Positions 1 to 8,152 of a stretch of DNA of 64,000 nucleotides are shown here, one piece after another (the first letter of the stretch is position 1; each line of letters starts with the position of its first letter). The position numbers and the translations under genes were made by a program. The notes below the pieces were generated by a model that was not told the DNA's origin, did not search any database, and saw nothing but the letters and a program-made list of their open reading frames with translations. Source of the stretch: Candidatus Villigracilis vicinus (GTDB lineage Bacteria > Chloroflexota > Anaerolineae > Anaerolineales > Villigracilaceae); contig JADKIL010000005.1 of NCBI GenBank assembly GCA_016721315.1, positions 310,001-374,000 of the forward strand, written 5' to 3'.

Positions 1-8
1 GAGAGAAA

Positions 9-1319
9 GTGGAAAATCAATATTTCGTCGCCGTGATCGGCGCGGGACCCGCGGGGCTTTTTGGAGCAAGAGAACTGGCAAACAACGGCGTACGTGTTGC
101 ACTATTCAATCGCGATATTAAAGCTGGCGGTCTGGCAGAGTATGGAATTTATCTTGAAAAGCACACCATGAAGGAAGGGCTGCGCAAGCAGTTCCGACAG
201 GCGCTCGATATGGCAAACGTTGACTATTACGGCAATGTTTCCATTGGCGCAGGCGGCGATTTTTCGCTGGATGAAATTCGCGCGCTCGGCTTTGACGCGG
301 TGCTGGTCTCTGCCGGTGCGCAGGGGACGAAGTCTTTGGGCTTGCCCGGCGAAACCCTTGAAGGCGTGTACCATGCCAAGGATGTTGTTTATCACTACAA
401 CAAACTGCCCCCATTCAGCCAGCGCAAATTCCATTTTGGAAAGCGCGCCGCCATCATAGGCGCAGGCAACGTAATGGTGGATATTGCACGTTATCTGATC
501 CATTACCAGGGCGTGGAAGAAGTAACTGCCGTGGTGCGCCGTGGTCCGGCAGAGGTGAATTTCACCAAGGAAGAGATGAAGCACTTGATCTCATACCTTG
601 ATATGGCAGAGTTCGAGAAGGAGTTGGCGCGTGTGCGCCCCGCATTGGATGCGGTCGGGCAAAGCCCGGAACTGGGACGCCAGAAAATTTTGGAGGCGCA
701 AGCCAAGGCAGACCCGAAGACCCAGAATGCCAAGTTCCAATTCGCCTTCCTCGCCTCGCCCACCGGGATGATGGGCGAGAACGGGCAGGTAACCCAATTG
801 GAAGTGGAAGATAACATTCTCACTGAGCGCGATGGCAAGACCAGCGCCAAGGGCACCGGTGCCAAACGCACTCTCGCAGTGGACACGGTCATTTTTGCGA
901 TTGGCGATCAGGTGGATGCGAATTTCGGTTTAGCGACTGAATGGGGTGAGTTTGCCAAGGACAAGGAACCCAAGTTCCCTGTGGAAAATACCTCCTACGA
1001 ATCCACCACCGAGGGAATTTTCGTGGGCGGATGGTCGCGCAAGGCAAGCGAAGGTCTGGTTGGCTATGCCCGCCGCGACGGAACGAATGCCGCCAAGGCG
1101 GTCTTGCAATATTTGCAAGCCAACCCGCCTGCCAACACCAACGCCGACACCGTGGCGGCAAAAATGAAAACACTGCAAAAGCCAGTTGTACACAAAGACG
1201 ATATCAAACGGCTGGAAGCTGCCGAAGCCGAGGAAGCGAAAAAGCACAGCATTGAAGGCTTCAAGTTCGCAAGCAACGAAGAAATGCTGCAAGCCATGGG
1301 CTTTCTGGAAACAGCCTAG
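9..1319 (+). CDS. FAD/NAD(P)-dependent oxidoreductase, ferredoxin-NADP reductase / GltD-like
   Basis: A 436-residue flavoprotein of the adrenodoxin-reductase / glutamate-synthase small-subunit type, which moves electrons between NAD(P)H and a ferredoxin-like partner. The first Rossmann site is at the N-terminus (VIGAGPAGLFGAREL, residues 9-23). A second nucleotide site (AAIIGAGNVMVDIARYL) lies near residue 148, and a late ATG-type FAD motif (TEGIFVGGW) precedes GLVGYARRDG. The start is GTG at 9 with a GAGAG stretch immediately before it; because the window begins here, an earlier start cannot be excluded. The last 60 residues are a charged helical tail that is not part of the core fold. It is followed by a strong terminator, so it ends its transcript. 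The partner and pathway cannot be told from the neighbours. Confidence 0.85.
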   Translation: MENQYFVAVIGAGPAGLFGARELANNGVRVALFNRDIKAGGLAEYGIYLEKHTMKEGLRKQFRQALDMANVDYYGNVSIGAGGDFSLDEIRALGFDAVLVSAGAQGTKSLGLPGETLEGVYHAKDVVYHYNKLPPFSQRKFHFGKRAAIIGAGNVMVDIARYLIHYQGVEEVTAVVRRGPAEVNFTKEEMKHLISYLDMAEFEKELARVRPALDAVGQSPELGRQKILEAQAKADPKTQNAKFQFAFLASPTGMMGENGQVTQLEVEDNILTERDGKTSAKGTGAKRTLAVDTVIFAIGDQVDANFGLATEWGEFAKDKEPKFPVENTSYESTTEGIFVGGWSRKASEGLVGYARRDGTNAAKAVLQYLQANPPANTNADTVAAKMKTLQKPVVHKDDIKRLEAAEAEEAKKHSIEGFKFASNEEMLQAMGFLETA

Positions 1320-1334
1320 GGTTCACAGAAAAAG

Positions 1335-1369
1335 GAGACAGCCGCTGTGCAAGGCGGCTGTCTCTTTTT
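1335..1369 (+). terminator. Rho-independent terminator
   Basis: An 11-bp perfect stem (1335-1345 with 1354-1364), 8-base loop, then five T. It sits 15 bases after the oxidoreductase stop. Confidence 0.9.
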
Positions 1370-1393
1370 AGTTCGGCTATACACCTTGCCAAA

Positions 1394-1618
1394 TTATGTC
1401 CATTGGTAGTTCGCCAGCATGGACGCTATCCCACCGAGGAACAATACGATAACGAGCGTGAGCACCATCACGCCCACTTCTTTGAGGATTTTGGCGCGGG
1501 CGTGTTCGGTTCCTGCATATTTTTGGATGATAGCGTAGGTGGAGAGGAAAAGGCTGGACAGTAAAGAAGTGATGCCCAGAGGTACACCTGCTTTCGGGTA
1601 AAAAAACAACGAAAACAA
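1394..1618 (-). CDS. Small two-helix membrane protein, start uncertain
   Basis: A short hydrophobic protein with two predicted membrane segments, one around FFYPKAGVPLGITSLL and one around VMVLTLVIVLFLGGIASML, joined by a charged loop (YAGTEHARAKILKEV). I do not recognise the family. The first common start codon is TTG at 1618, which would begin inside the first membrane helix. The frame stays open upstream to a TGA at 1675-1673 and would add a lysine-rich start and more of the helix, but only rare start codons (ATA, ATT) are available there. It lies directly downstream of the lipoprotein gene and is probably co-transcribed with it. Confidence 0.5.
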   Translation of the reverse strand: MFSLFFYPKAGVPLGITSLLSSLFLSTYAIIQKYAGTEHARAKILKEVGVMVLTLVIVLFLGGIASMLANYQWT

Positions 1619-1667
1619 GGCAGAAGCTAATAATGTAATGGAAAATAGAGAGGCGACTTTTTTTATT

Positions 1668-2714
1668 TTATTTCAATTTCAAAACGATAGGGGAGGCATC
1701 TTTGCGGGAAATAAAAATCGTGCTGCCATCGGCTGACCAAGCCATGTAACCATACGCAACCACATGTCCAGGGTCAATTTCAGATAAACGAATTAACTCT
1801 TGACGCTCTTGGGTACGCCAACGTACTAATGTCAAAACCGTATCATAGACATTGTCCGCATGAAAAGGCGTAATACTGCAAGGAGTCGGGCTTTCATGGC
1901 ATTGCCATTCTGAAATCAAAATATATTCCCCAGTTGGGTCAAAAAGCAATCCAGATGATAATTGATTAGGACGCTTGGAGATAAATCCTGTTGAGATGGT
2001 ATAAGCTGGTAAATAAGGAGACTTAGAGACGAAAGATTCAATCACAACTTCCACATCATCCTTTAGTGTTGCGTCGCGTGGTAAAGTACTAGTCTGCGCA
2101 ACTGGCACACCCAAACTCTTGCTCCACAAATAGCTTAAGTAATGACTGGTTACTCCAAATTCCTGTTCCCGTCTAAAGTCGAAGTCTGGGGGAAATGGAA
2201 TGGTCGTTCCATCTTTAGTGTTAAATACTCCGTTTTCATTAAATATTTGATTGGAATCGAAGGGCGAAAAAGATTTTGCCCAAAAATCAAAACGTTTGTA
2301 TGTACTATCTTGCAAGTTAAACACATAATATACAGGCTCTGGATACTCTAGGTTGCCAGCATATGGGCTAAAGTGTTTAGCAGGGATACCAAGATGTTCT
2401 CCATCAAACGACCAATCTCCTAAAGAGACGAACATATCATTGTTGGTATTTGCAATTTCTCTAATACCTAATTGTTTTCGCAGATCAATCTTCTCGGCAG
2501 TTTCAAGATTAGCTAGCGATTGTGTAAAACTCGCACTGACAAAAACAGATTCTCCATTTGGGCTCAAAGCAAGAGACGCATTAGACATCTTCTCATCAGC
2601 AGTTAGTTCAAAAGGCGAGATGTAAAACGACATAACTTGCGGAAAACGCGGCGCACACGCAGTCAAAAATGACAGCGTCAAGATAAAAATTACAAAAAAT
2701 TGATTCTTCTTCAC
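1668..2714 (-). CDS. Lipoprotein with WD40/TolB-like repeats
   Basis: About 348 residues. It begins with a lipoprotein signal peptide (basic start, hydrophobic core, LTAC lipobox), so it should be exported and lipid-anchored. The mature part carries several repeats of the beta-propeller type seen in TolB and WD40-like proteins: LALSPNGESVFVSASF, WSFDGEHLGI, LLFDPTGEYILISEW and AWSADGSTIFISR. I chose GTG at 2714 because GAGGAG lies 8 bases upstream; the longer frame would start at GTG 2723. The start overlaps the stop of the upstream gene by four bases (GTGA), so the two are translationally coupled. The function is not known; propellers of this kind usually bind partners. Confidence 0.7.
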   Translation of the reverse strand: MKKNQFFVIFILTLSFLTACAPRFPQVMSFYISPFELTADEKMSNASLALSPNGESVFVSASFTQSLANLETAEKIDLRKQLGIREIANTNNDMFVSLGDWSFDGEHLGIPAKHFSPYAGNLEYPEPVYYVFNLQDSTYKRFDFWAKSFSPFDSNQIFNENGVFNTKDGTTIPFPPDFDFRREQEFGVTSHYLSYLWSKSLGVPVAQTSTLPRDATLKDDVEVVIESFVSKSPYLPAYTISTGFISKRPNQLSSGLLFDPTGEYILISEWQCHESPTPCSITPFHADNVYDTVLTLVRWRTQERQELIRLSEIDPGHVVAYGYMAWSADGSTIFISRKDASPIVLKLK

Positions 2715-3505
2715 GGCACACACTCCTCTTCATCACTATCGCCATCAATATCATTCACATCAGTATCAGGGTATTGCATACAGAATGTGCTACCTCCACT
2801 TGCATAACAATCTGCATTGACTGGATAGATCACAACTTGGCACCAATTGGGAGGACTTTTTGTGTTTTCCCAAGCCTTCTGCAACCAAGTCTTATTTTCT
2901 TCTTCACTATCCTGTTTCCCCTTCGCCACAGACGCTACCCCTGCCCACCGCGCCGCACTGACAGCACTCTGCTTCTCCCGCACCTGTGACTTGTACTCCT
3001 CCGCAATGGACACCGCATTCCGCTCCCCTGCCCGTTGAGCCTCCAATGCCTTCTGGCGTTCATACTCTGCATTGCTCTCCTGCCGCGCAATGTATCCCGC
3101 CGTCTGCTTATACGCGGACAGTTTCTCTTCCTGTGTCATGTCTGCCTGTGCTGCTTTGGCAATGGCAGCCTGTGCTTTCGCATTCTGTTCTGCCTGCAAG
3201 GCTCCCACAATGCGCTTCTCCTGCATCATGGCTTGGTACGCTTTGCGTCCCGCATTCGTCCTGCCGCCGCCATCTCCTCCTTCATCCCCGCCGCCGCTGT
3301 TTCGCAGGGCGGCGAGACGCGCCGCTTCCTCCTCCGCTCGCTTGCGCTGCCACTCCGCCAGGGTCGCTCCCAGCAGGGCGGTCGCTGCCCCACCCCACAG
3401 GATGTTCGCATTGGAGATGGGAGCTGATAAATAACAAGACAGTAGTATTTTTACAGGTTTGAATCTTGGGGTGTGTCTATTTTGCATGTCCCCGCTCCTA
3501 TGCAT
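2711..3505 (-). CDS. Unknown Ala/Glu-rich coiled-coil protein with an N-terminal membrane segment
   Basis: Up to 264 residues, not recognised. A hydrophobic segment (ILWGGAATALLGATLAEW, about residues 35-52) is followed by a charged stretch (RKRAEEEAARLAALR), a Gly-rich linker (GGGDEGGDGGG) and about 110 residues of alanine- and glutamate-rich helix that could form a coiled coil. The C-terminus is different: it contains three cysteines before an acidic tail (DVNDIDGDSDEEECVP). The start is uncertain; the second Met (MQNRHTP) is also possible. It is coupled by a four-base overlap to the lipoprotein downstream, so the two probably work at the same membrane. Confidence 0.55.
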   Translation of the reverse strand: MHRSGDMQNRHTPRFKPVKILLSCYLSAPISNANILWGGAATALLGATLAEWQRKRAEEEAARLAALRNSGGGDEGGDGGGRTNAGRKAYQAMMQEKRIVGALQAEQNAKAQAAIAKAAQADMTQEEKLSAYKQTAGYIARQESNAEYERQKALEAQRAGERNAVSIAEEYKSQVREKQSAVSAARWAGVASVAKGKQDSEEENKTWLQKAWENTKSPPNWCQVVIYPVNADCYASGGSTFCMQYPDTDVNDIDGDSDEEECVP

Positions 3506-3584
3506 TTTATTTTTTTCAGATTTTATTGCATAGGATGCGGGGATGGGCTTTCAAATTTGTCAGGGGGTGTTTATTCCAAATCAC

Positions 3585-4769
3585 TTATTGGATACATCGT
3601 TTTTCCAACAACATGTCTACTTTTTCTCCCGAATAGCCAAGGACTTCACGCAAAACAGCCTTTGTATGCTGCCCTTTCAGCGGCGGCGCAAGGTGATAGG
3701 AAACGGGCGTCCCGCCCAGCTTAAGCGGAGAGCCAACCAGCGGCAACGCCCCAATGGTGGGATGCTGCATTTCCACTAACATCTCGCGGTCCTTCACATG
3801 CGGCATGGCAAAGACCTGCTCAAAGGTATTGATCGGTCCGCATGGGAATTGATCCCCAATCAACGCCAACCAGTCGCCCACCGTCTTCGTAAGAAAGATC
3901 GGCTTGAGCAGGGGAATTAATACCTCACGATTCTGCACCCGCGCCGAATTCGTTGAAAATCGTTCATCTGAAGAGAACTCAGGGCTGCCAATGACCTTGC
4001 AAAAAGACTCGAACTGCCTGTCATTCCCCACTGCCACCACAAACCAGCCATTGCTGGCTTGAAAACTCTGATACGGCACAATATTGGCATGCGCATTGCC
4101 ATAACGCTTGGGGTTGTTCCCAGAGATCAAAAAATTACTGGCAACATTTGCCAACCAGCCCAGTTCTGAATCAAACAAAGCAATATCAATGAATTGACCT
4201 TTCCCCGTGAAAGTCCGCGCTTGCAACGCCGCGAGGATCGAAATGACCGCATTCTGCCCGGCGAACAAATCCGCCACCGCCACACCAACCTTCATCGGTT
4301 CGCCCTCCGGCTCCCCGGTAACGCTCATGATTCCGCCCATGGCTTGGATCATAAAATCGTAACCAGGCATATCTTTTAGCGGCCCCGTCTGCCCGAAGCC
4401 GGAGATCGAGCAATATACCAAACGCGGATTCAACTCATGCAGGGTTTCAAAATCCAAACCGAATTTCTTCAGCGTACCCGGGCGAAAATTTTCCACCAGC
4501 ACATCGCTCTGTATGGCAAGCTCGCGTAAAATATTTTTTCCCTCTTCTGTTTTTATATTCACGACCATGCCGCGCTTGTTGCGATTGACACACAAATAAT
4601 ACGCGCTCTCCCCGCCCGCAAACGGCGGACCCCACGCCCGGGTCTCATCGCCTTCGGGCGGCTCCACTTTGATGACCTCCGCGCCCAGGTCGCCGAGAAC
4701 CATCGTACAATAAGGTCCAGCCAGCACACGGCTAAGGTCGAGCACACGAATATTTTGTAAGGGCTGCAT
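3585..4769 (-). CDS. CaiB/BaiF family (family III) CoA-transferase
   Basis: About 394 residues. Family III CoA-transferases move CoA between acyl-CoAs and free acids through an aspartyl-CoA intermediate. The N-terminal signature is clear (IRVLDLSRVLAGPYC, then LGDLGAEVIKVEPPEGDETR), as are NRNKRGMVVNIKTEEG and LVENFRPGTLKKFGLD. The usual catalytic Asp is in the GYDFMIQAMGG segment. I start at ATG 4769, which matches the usual family start; the frame stays open to TTG 4829 but that adds 20 residues unlike the family. No strong ribosome site is seen. The substrate is unknown: the divergent neighbour does not point to a catabolic pathway. Confidence 0.85.
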   Translation of the reverse strand: MQPLQNIRVLDLSRVLAGPYCTMVLGDLGAEVIKVEPPEGDETRAWGPPFAGGESAYYLCVNRNKRGMVVNIKTEEGKNILRELAIQSDVLVENFRPGTLKKFGLDFETLHELNPRLVYCSISGFGQTGPLKDMPGYDFMIQAMGGIMSVTGEPEGEPMKVGVAVADLFAGQNAVISILAALQARTFTGKGQFIDIALFDSELGWLANVASNFLISGNNPKRYGNAHANIVPYQSFQASNGWFVVAVGNDRQFESFCKVIGSPEFSSDERFSTNSARVQNREVLIPLLKPIFLTKTVGDWLALIGDQFPCGPINTFEQVFAMPHVKDREMLVEMQHPTIGALPLVGSPLKLGGTPVSYHLAPPLKGQHTKAVLREVLGYSGEKVDMLLEKRCIQ

Positions 4770-4873
4770 AAAATCATCTGTCTGGGGTGCTCTTCCCGAC
4801 GAAACGCGACTTAGAGTTTTTGGGAACAAGGCGCCCTCATGACGAAATAATAACTATGAAACGCGACTAGTAT

Positions 4874-5605
4874 TTGCAAACCTCTCATCAATGCAGCGGG
4901 ATCATTGGGATTCACCCCGACCCACGTAATGGGATTTCATTGGATTCGTTTGGTGCCTTCATAACAAATCCGATCTCTCTGCGCCCGCGCCTGCCGACTT
5001 CCCATCCGGCATTGGTCGAATTCCCCGGCGGCTTCCTGCTGCACACCGGTTTGCCGAACCCCGGGTTGAACGGGGCATTGAAAAAATATTCCGCCAAATG
5101 GAACCGCACCGGCCTGCCCATCATCCTCCACCTCATGGCAGACCGCCCGGAAGAAACTCAACGCATGGTGCGCGAGTTGGAAAATGCCGAAAATGTGATG
5201 GCGGTTCAACTCGGCTTCGCGCCGCTCCTGGCAGACGACATTATTCTCATGAATTTGGAAATGTGCCTGGGAGAAATGCCCTTGATCTTTGCACTCCCTC
5301 ACGAACAAGTGCTCACCCTCGGGCGCAAATTAATGGACGGCGGAGCCAGTGCGATCAGTGTCGCAGCGCCGCGCGGGGCAATGTACGACAAGGCTGGCAA
5401 GTTGGTCACCGGGCGGATGTATGGTCCGTCGCTCTTTCCGCGATCGTTGGATGTAGTCCGCTCGGCGGCGATGAGTGGAATCACCATCATCGGTTCTGGC
5501 GGCGTCTGGTCAGACGCAGATGTGGAGTCCATGCTCAAGGCGGGAGCAATCGCTGTCGAAACCGATGCCCAGCTTTGGCTGCCGAAAGAGGCGCCCCCTC
5601 CCTAG
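4874..5605 (+). CDS. Dihydroorotate dehydrogenase-like TIM-barrel protein, short N-terminus
   Basis: 243 residues resembling the class 1 dihydroorotate dehydrogenase fold. GAFITNPISLRPRLP matches the second strand region (the family has a 'vtKtitl.pr' pattern), GGFLLHTGLPNPG resembles the substrate/FMN loop, and ITIIGSGGVWSDADVESMLKAGAIAVETDAQL is the C-terminal FMN phosphate-binding loop. Class 1 enzymes are about 300 residues, so the front strand is short here. The first usable start is TTG at 4874. Two codons before it, in frame, is a TAG that closes ATG-AAA-CGC-GAC from 4856. Either TTG is the true start or the gene is damaged at the 5' end. The activity is not assured. Confidence 0.6.
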   Translation: MQTSHQCSGIIGIHPDPRNGISLDSFGAFITNPISLRPRLPTSHPALVEFPGGFLLHTGLPNPGLNGALKKYSAKWNRTGLPIILHLMADRPEETQRMVRELENAENVMAVQLGFAPLLADDIILMNLEMCLGEMPLIFALPHEQVLTLGRKLMDGGASAISVAAPRGAMYDKAGKLVTGRMYGPSLFPRSLDVVRSAAMSGITIIGSGGVWSDADVESMLKAGAIAVETDAQLWLPKEAPPP

Positions 5606-5636
5606 CCCTCCCCCATTTTTTCAAAATGGAGGAGGG
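5606..5636. repeat. C-rich inverted repeat (CCCTCCCCCATTTT / AAAATGGAGGAGGG)
   Basis: An imperfect 13-bp palindrome with a five-base loop just after the DHOD-like stop codon. It may act as a terminator on either strand, although no clean T-run follows on the plus strand. Confidence 0.5.
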
Positions 5637-5648
5637 TCAATAAGTTAA

Positions 5649-5681
5649 CAAAAAAGAGCCCCGTCTCACGACGAGGCTCTT
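5649..5681 (-). terminator. Rho-independent terminator of the cold-shock gene
   Basis: Read on the minus strand, AAGAGCC and GGCTCTT close a stem with an inner CGTC/GACG pairing, followed by TTTTTTG. It lies 28 bases past the csp stop. Confidence 0.85.
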
Positions 5682-5709
5682 CAGTAGGTTCAATTAATTA
5701 CTTACGAAA

Positions 5710-5919
5710 TTAGAGAACCACAACATCCGCGGCCTGCAAACCTTTGGGACCCTTCTCGATGGTGAATTCCACCTTCTGGCCTTCCTGCAGGTTCTTGAAG
5801 CCTTCGCCGCGAATTGCGGAAAAGTGGACGAAGACGTCGGGACCGCCTTCACGTTCGATGAAACCGTAACCCTTGGTTCCATTAAACCACTTAACCGTGC
5901 CGATGATACGTTCAGCCAT
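5710..5919 (-). CDS. Cold-shock domain protein (CspA family)
   Basis: 69 residues, the standard length for a single cold-shock domain that binds single-stranded RNA and DNA as an RNA chaperone. Both RNA-binding motifs are present: RNP1 KGYGFIE and RNP2 VFVHFSAI, after the family start GTVKWFNGTKGYGF. A strong ribosome site (AGGAGG) lies seven bases before the ATG. The gene has its own terminator, and the terminator of the gene upstream lies 70 bases before its start, so it is probably monocistronic. The 5' leader is T-rich on the coding strand; cold-dependent control is known in the family, but no specific element can be identified here. Confidence 0.95.
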   Translation of the reverse strand: MAERIIGTVKWFNGTKGYGFIEREGGPDVFVHFSAIRGEGFKNLQEGQKVEFTIEKGPKGLQAADVVVL

Positions 5920-5980
5920 ATTTGCCTCCTGAGCAAAAAGAAAAAAAATTGGGTGACGCAGTTGTGTTCATCGGGTGGTA

Positions 5981-6015
5981 AAAAAAATACGGCTCAAGGT
6001 CTTGCTTTGAGCCGT
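5981..6015 (-). terminator. Rho-independent terminator after dtd and the DDN-like gene
   Basis: A nine-bp perfect stem (5989-5997 with 6007-6015), nine-base loop, then A and a run of T on the minus strand. It closes the dtd / reductase transcript. Confidence 0.85.
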
Positions 6016-6091
6016 CGTCTTCTTCCTTGCCACAACGAAAACCTCTTGCATCCTTCAAGCTTAATTTATCATGAAATTCTCATCTTGGCAA

Positions 6092-6577
6092 TTATTTTAA
6101 TGGCTCAAGCAACATGACCGGGATACGGCGGTGGGAGGCGCGTTCTTTGTATTTTTCGTAGCCGGCGTAGAGCAAAACCGCCTTTTGCCACCAGATTTCG
6201 CGTTCCTCCCCATCGGTTTCTCTTGCAAGGCAGGTTCGGGCAAGCCCATTAAGTTTCACCTGGCACTCAGGGTGTTTTTTGAGGTTGTAATACCAGCCGG
6301 GGTTGGGTTTACGCCCAAAATTGGAGCCGATGATTGCGATCTTTTCACCATCAACGACAGCGATCAAAATGGAAATATGTTCCTTCCCCGTCTTGGCGCC
6401 CGTAGTAACGACTTGAACGATGTTCCAGCCGAGGGCTTCAGAAAGGGTATATTTTCCGCCGGTCAGTTTCAAGACGTACCCGTCCAAAATATGGGTGCGG
6501 GTGGCAAAGAAAGCCGTTACCGGTTTGATCATGATAAAACGGTGCAGAGCGCGTTGAAGGAAGTTGGGGCGTTTCAT
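6092..6577 (-). CDS. Nitroreductase / deazaflavin-binding family protein (DDN-like)
   Basis: About 161 residues of the split-barrel family named after mycobacterial Ddn, members of which bind coenzyme F420 or a flavin. The evidence is the central block VQVVTTGAKTGKEHISILI followed by GEKIAIIGSNFGRKPNPGWYYNLKKHPECQVKL, which is the classic pattern of the family (Arg-rich in actinobacteria). I start at ATG 6577: its A is the last base of the dtd stop codon (TAATG), with GGAG six bases upstream, so it is coupled to dtd. Whether this organism makes F420 cannot be seen here. The substrate is unknown. Confidence 0.75.
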   Translation of the reverse strand: MKRPNFLQRALHRFIMIKPVTAFFATRTHILDGYVLKLTGGKYTLSEALGWNIVQVVTTGAKTGKEHISILIAVVDGEKIAIIGSNFGRKPNPGWYYNLKKHPECQVKLNGLARTCLARETDGEEREIWWQKAVLLYAGYEKYKERASHRRIPVMLLEPLK

Positions 6578-7014
6578 TACTTCTCCAGCCAAATGGTCAC
6601 AGGACCGTCATTATGAATTTCCACCGCCATGTGATGCCCAAATTTACCCATTTGAGTTGGCACGCCATGCGAACGTAACAGTTCGATAAAACGGTTTACC
6701 AGCGGCTCGGCAACTTCAGGCAGGGCGGCATCAATGAATGAAGGACGGCGCCCTTTGCTTGAGTTGGCATATAGCGTAAACTGCGAAACAACAATGGCTT
6801 CGCCTTTGACATCCAATACTGAGAGATTTGTCTTGCCTTGCTCATCTTCAAAAATACGCAGGTTGGCGGTCTTTTCGGCAAGGAATTGCACTTGTTCCTC
6901 CCCATCACCGTGACCGATACCCAATAAAATCAGCAGACCTTTTCCGATGCTGGAAAGGGTCTGCTGTTCGACAGTGACACTGGCTTGGGAAACTCGTTGA
7001 ATGAGAACACGCAT
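6577..7014 (-). CDS. dtd: D-aminoacyl-tRNA deacylase
   Basis: 145 residues, normal length. Dtd hydrolyses D-amino acids (and glycine from tRNA-Ala) off mischarged tRNA in the cytoplasm. The N-terminus MRVLIQRVSQASVTVE, the SQFTLYA motif holding the active-site Thr, and the C-terminal Gly-Pro motif (here HNDGPVTIWLEK) are all intact. It overlaps the DDN-like gene by one base. trpS lies 54 bases upstream in the same direction, and a link between two tRNA-charging genes is sensible. Confidence 0.95.
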   Translation of the reverse strand: MRVLIQRVSQASVTVEQQTLSSIGKGLLILLGIGHGDGEEQVQFLAEKTANLRIFEDEQGKTNLSVLDVKGEAIVVSQFTLYANSSKGRRPSFIDAALPEVAEPLVNRFIELLRSHGVPTQMGKFGHHMAVEIHNDGPVTIWLEK

Positions 7015-7068
7015 AAGGTTGGGAAACAGGAATCGATACGTTGGGGGGGCAATTCCCGATCTATTGTT

Positions 7069-8055
7069 TTACGGTAACTTCATTGCCTCGCGGACTTCGC
7101 TCATGGTCTCTTGTGCAATGGCGCGGGCTCGTTTTCCGCCATCGTTGAGAATGTCCTGCACTTCGGCGGGTTTGGCTTCAAATTCGGCACGCTTCGCGCG
7201 GAAGGGCTCGAGGTGCTTGTTGAGGTTGGAGGCGAAACGCAGTTTGCAGTCCACGCAGCCGATACCGGCTTTGCGGCACTCAACATTGATCATGTCCACT
7301 TCTTCCTGCGGGGAGAAGATCTTGTGCATGGTAAACACATTGCAGACATCCGGGTTGCCGGGGTCGGTCTTGCGCTGGCGAGCCGGGTCGGTGACCATTT
7401 CGCGGACGCGTTTGGTAGTCTCTTCGGGGGTGATGGCAAGCTCAATGTGATTGTTAAGACTCTTGCTCATTTTATCTTTGCCGTCGATACCAACGACCTT
7501 TTTGATCTCGGTATGCTTGACTTGCGGCTCGATCAATGCCTTGGTGCCGAAGCGGTAGTTGAACGAGCGCACGGTTTCGCGCGCAAATTCAATATGCGGT
7601 GCCTGGTCGATGCCGACGGGGACAATATCCGTTTTGTAGAGGACAATATCCGCGGTCATCAACACGGGGTAACCCAGCAAACCGTAGTTGACGTTCTCCG
7701 GCTGCTGGCGGATCTTTTCTTTGAAGGTTGGCAAGTCGGTCAGTTTGCCCAAGGGTGTGACCATCGAAAGATACGTGTGCAATTCCATTACTTCGGGAAC
7801 ATGCGACTGCACGAATAAGATCGAATCTTCGGGGCGAATACCCGCCGCGAGCCAATCCAACGCCATCTCAAACGTGTTCTGTTTCAGTTCTTGCGTGGTT
7901 TCTACGGTGGTCAATGCGTGGACATCCACAATGCAGTAGACGCATTCGTAATCCGTCTGCAATGCCACGTAATTCTCGATCGCGCCGAGATAATTCCCCA
8001 AGTGCTGACGTCCCGTGGGGCGCGCGCCTGAAAATACTCTTCCTTTTTTTGCCAT
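7069..8055 (-). CDS. trpS: Tryptophanyl-tRNA synthetase
   Basis: 328 residues, the usual bacterial length. A class I synthetase that charges tRNA-Trp. The HIGH-like motif is PTGRQHLGNYLG near the N-terminus, the tryptophan pocket region reads YPVLMTADIVLYKTDIVPVGIDQAPH, and the KMSKS loop (KDKMSKSLNN) is at about residue 195. A palindromic repeat lies just upstream. A weakly spaced transcript with dtd and the reductase is likely. Confidence 0.95.
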   Translation of the reverse strand: MAKKGRVFSGARPTGRQHLGNYLGAIENYVALQTDYECVYCIVDVHALTTVETTQELKQNTFEMALDWLAAGIRPEDSILFVQSHVPEVMELHTYLSMVTPLGKLTDLPTFKEKIRQQPENVNYGLLGYPVLMTADIVLYKTDIVPVGIDQAPHIEFARETVRSFNYRFGTKALIEPQVKHTEIKKVVGIDGKDKMSKSLNNHIELAITPEETTKRVREMVTDPARQRKTDPGNPDVCNVFTMHKIFSPQEEVDMINVECRKAGIGCVDCKLRFASNLNKHLEPFRAKRAEFEAKPAEVQDILNDGGKRARAIAQETMSEVREAMKLP

Positions 8056-8071
8056 TCGTATGCCTCGTTTT

Positions 8072-8145
8072 TTACCACGAAGGGCACAAAGAGCACGAAG
8101 GGATTATGACAATTCCCTTGTGTCCTTAGAGACCTTTGTGTTTAG
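8072..8145. repeat. Intergenic repeat with CACGAAGG-type units, imperfect palindrome
   Basis: The left half has direct units (ACCACGAAGGGCACAAAG, AGCACGAAGGG). The right half has their approximate complement (CCCTTGTGTCCTTAGAG, CCTTTGTGTTTA). Repeats of this composition are scattered between genes in many environmental bacteria. It lies between trpS and the selW-like gene. Confidence 0.6.
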
Positions 8146-8152
8146 ATTTTTT

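Noticed and set aside
3500..3584. Possible small gene between the coiled-coil gene and the CoA-transferase
   Set aside because: The plus-strand frames here overlap real genes on the other strand and have no ribosome site or recognisable protein pattern.
7111..7818. A 235-residue plus-strand frame opposite trpS
   Set aside because: trpS has all class I motifs; the opposite frame has none and no ribosome site.
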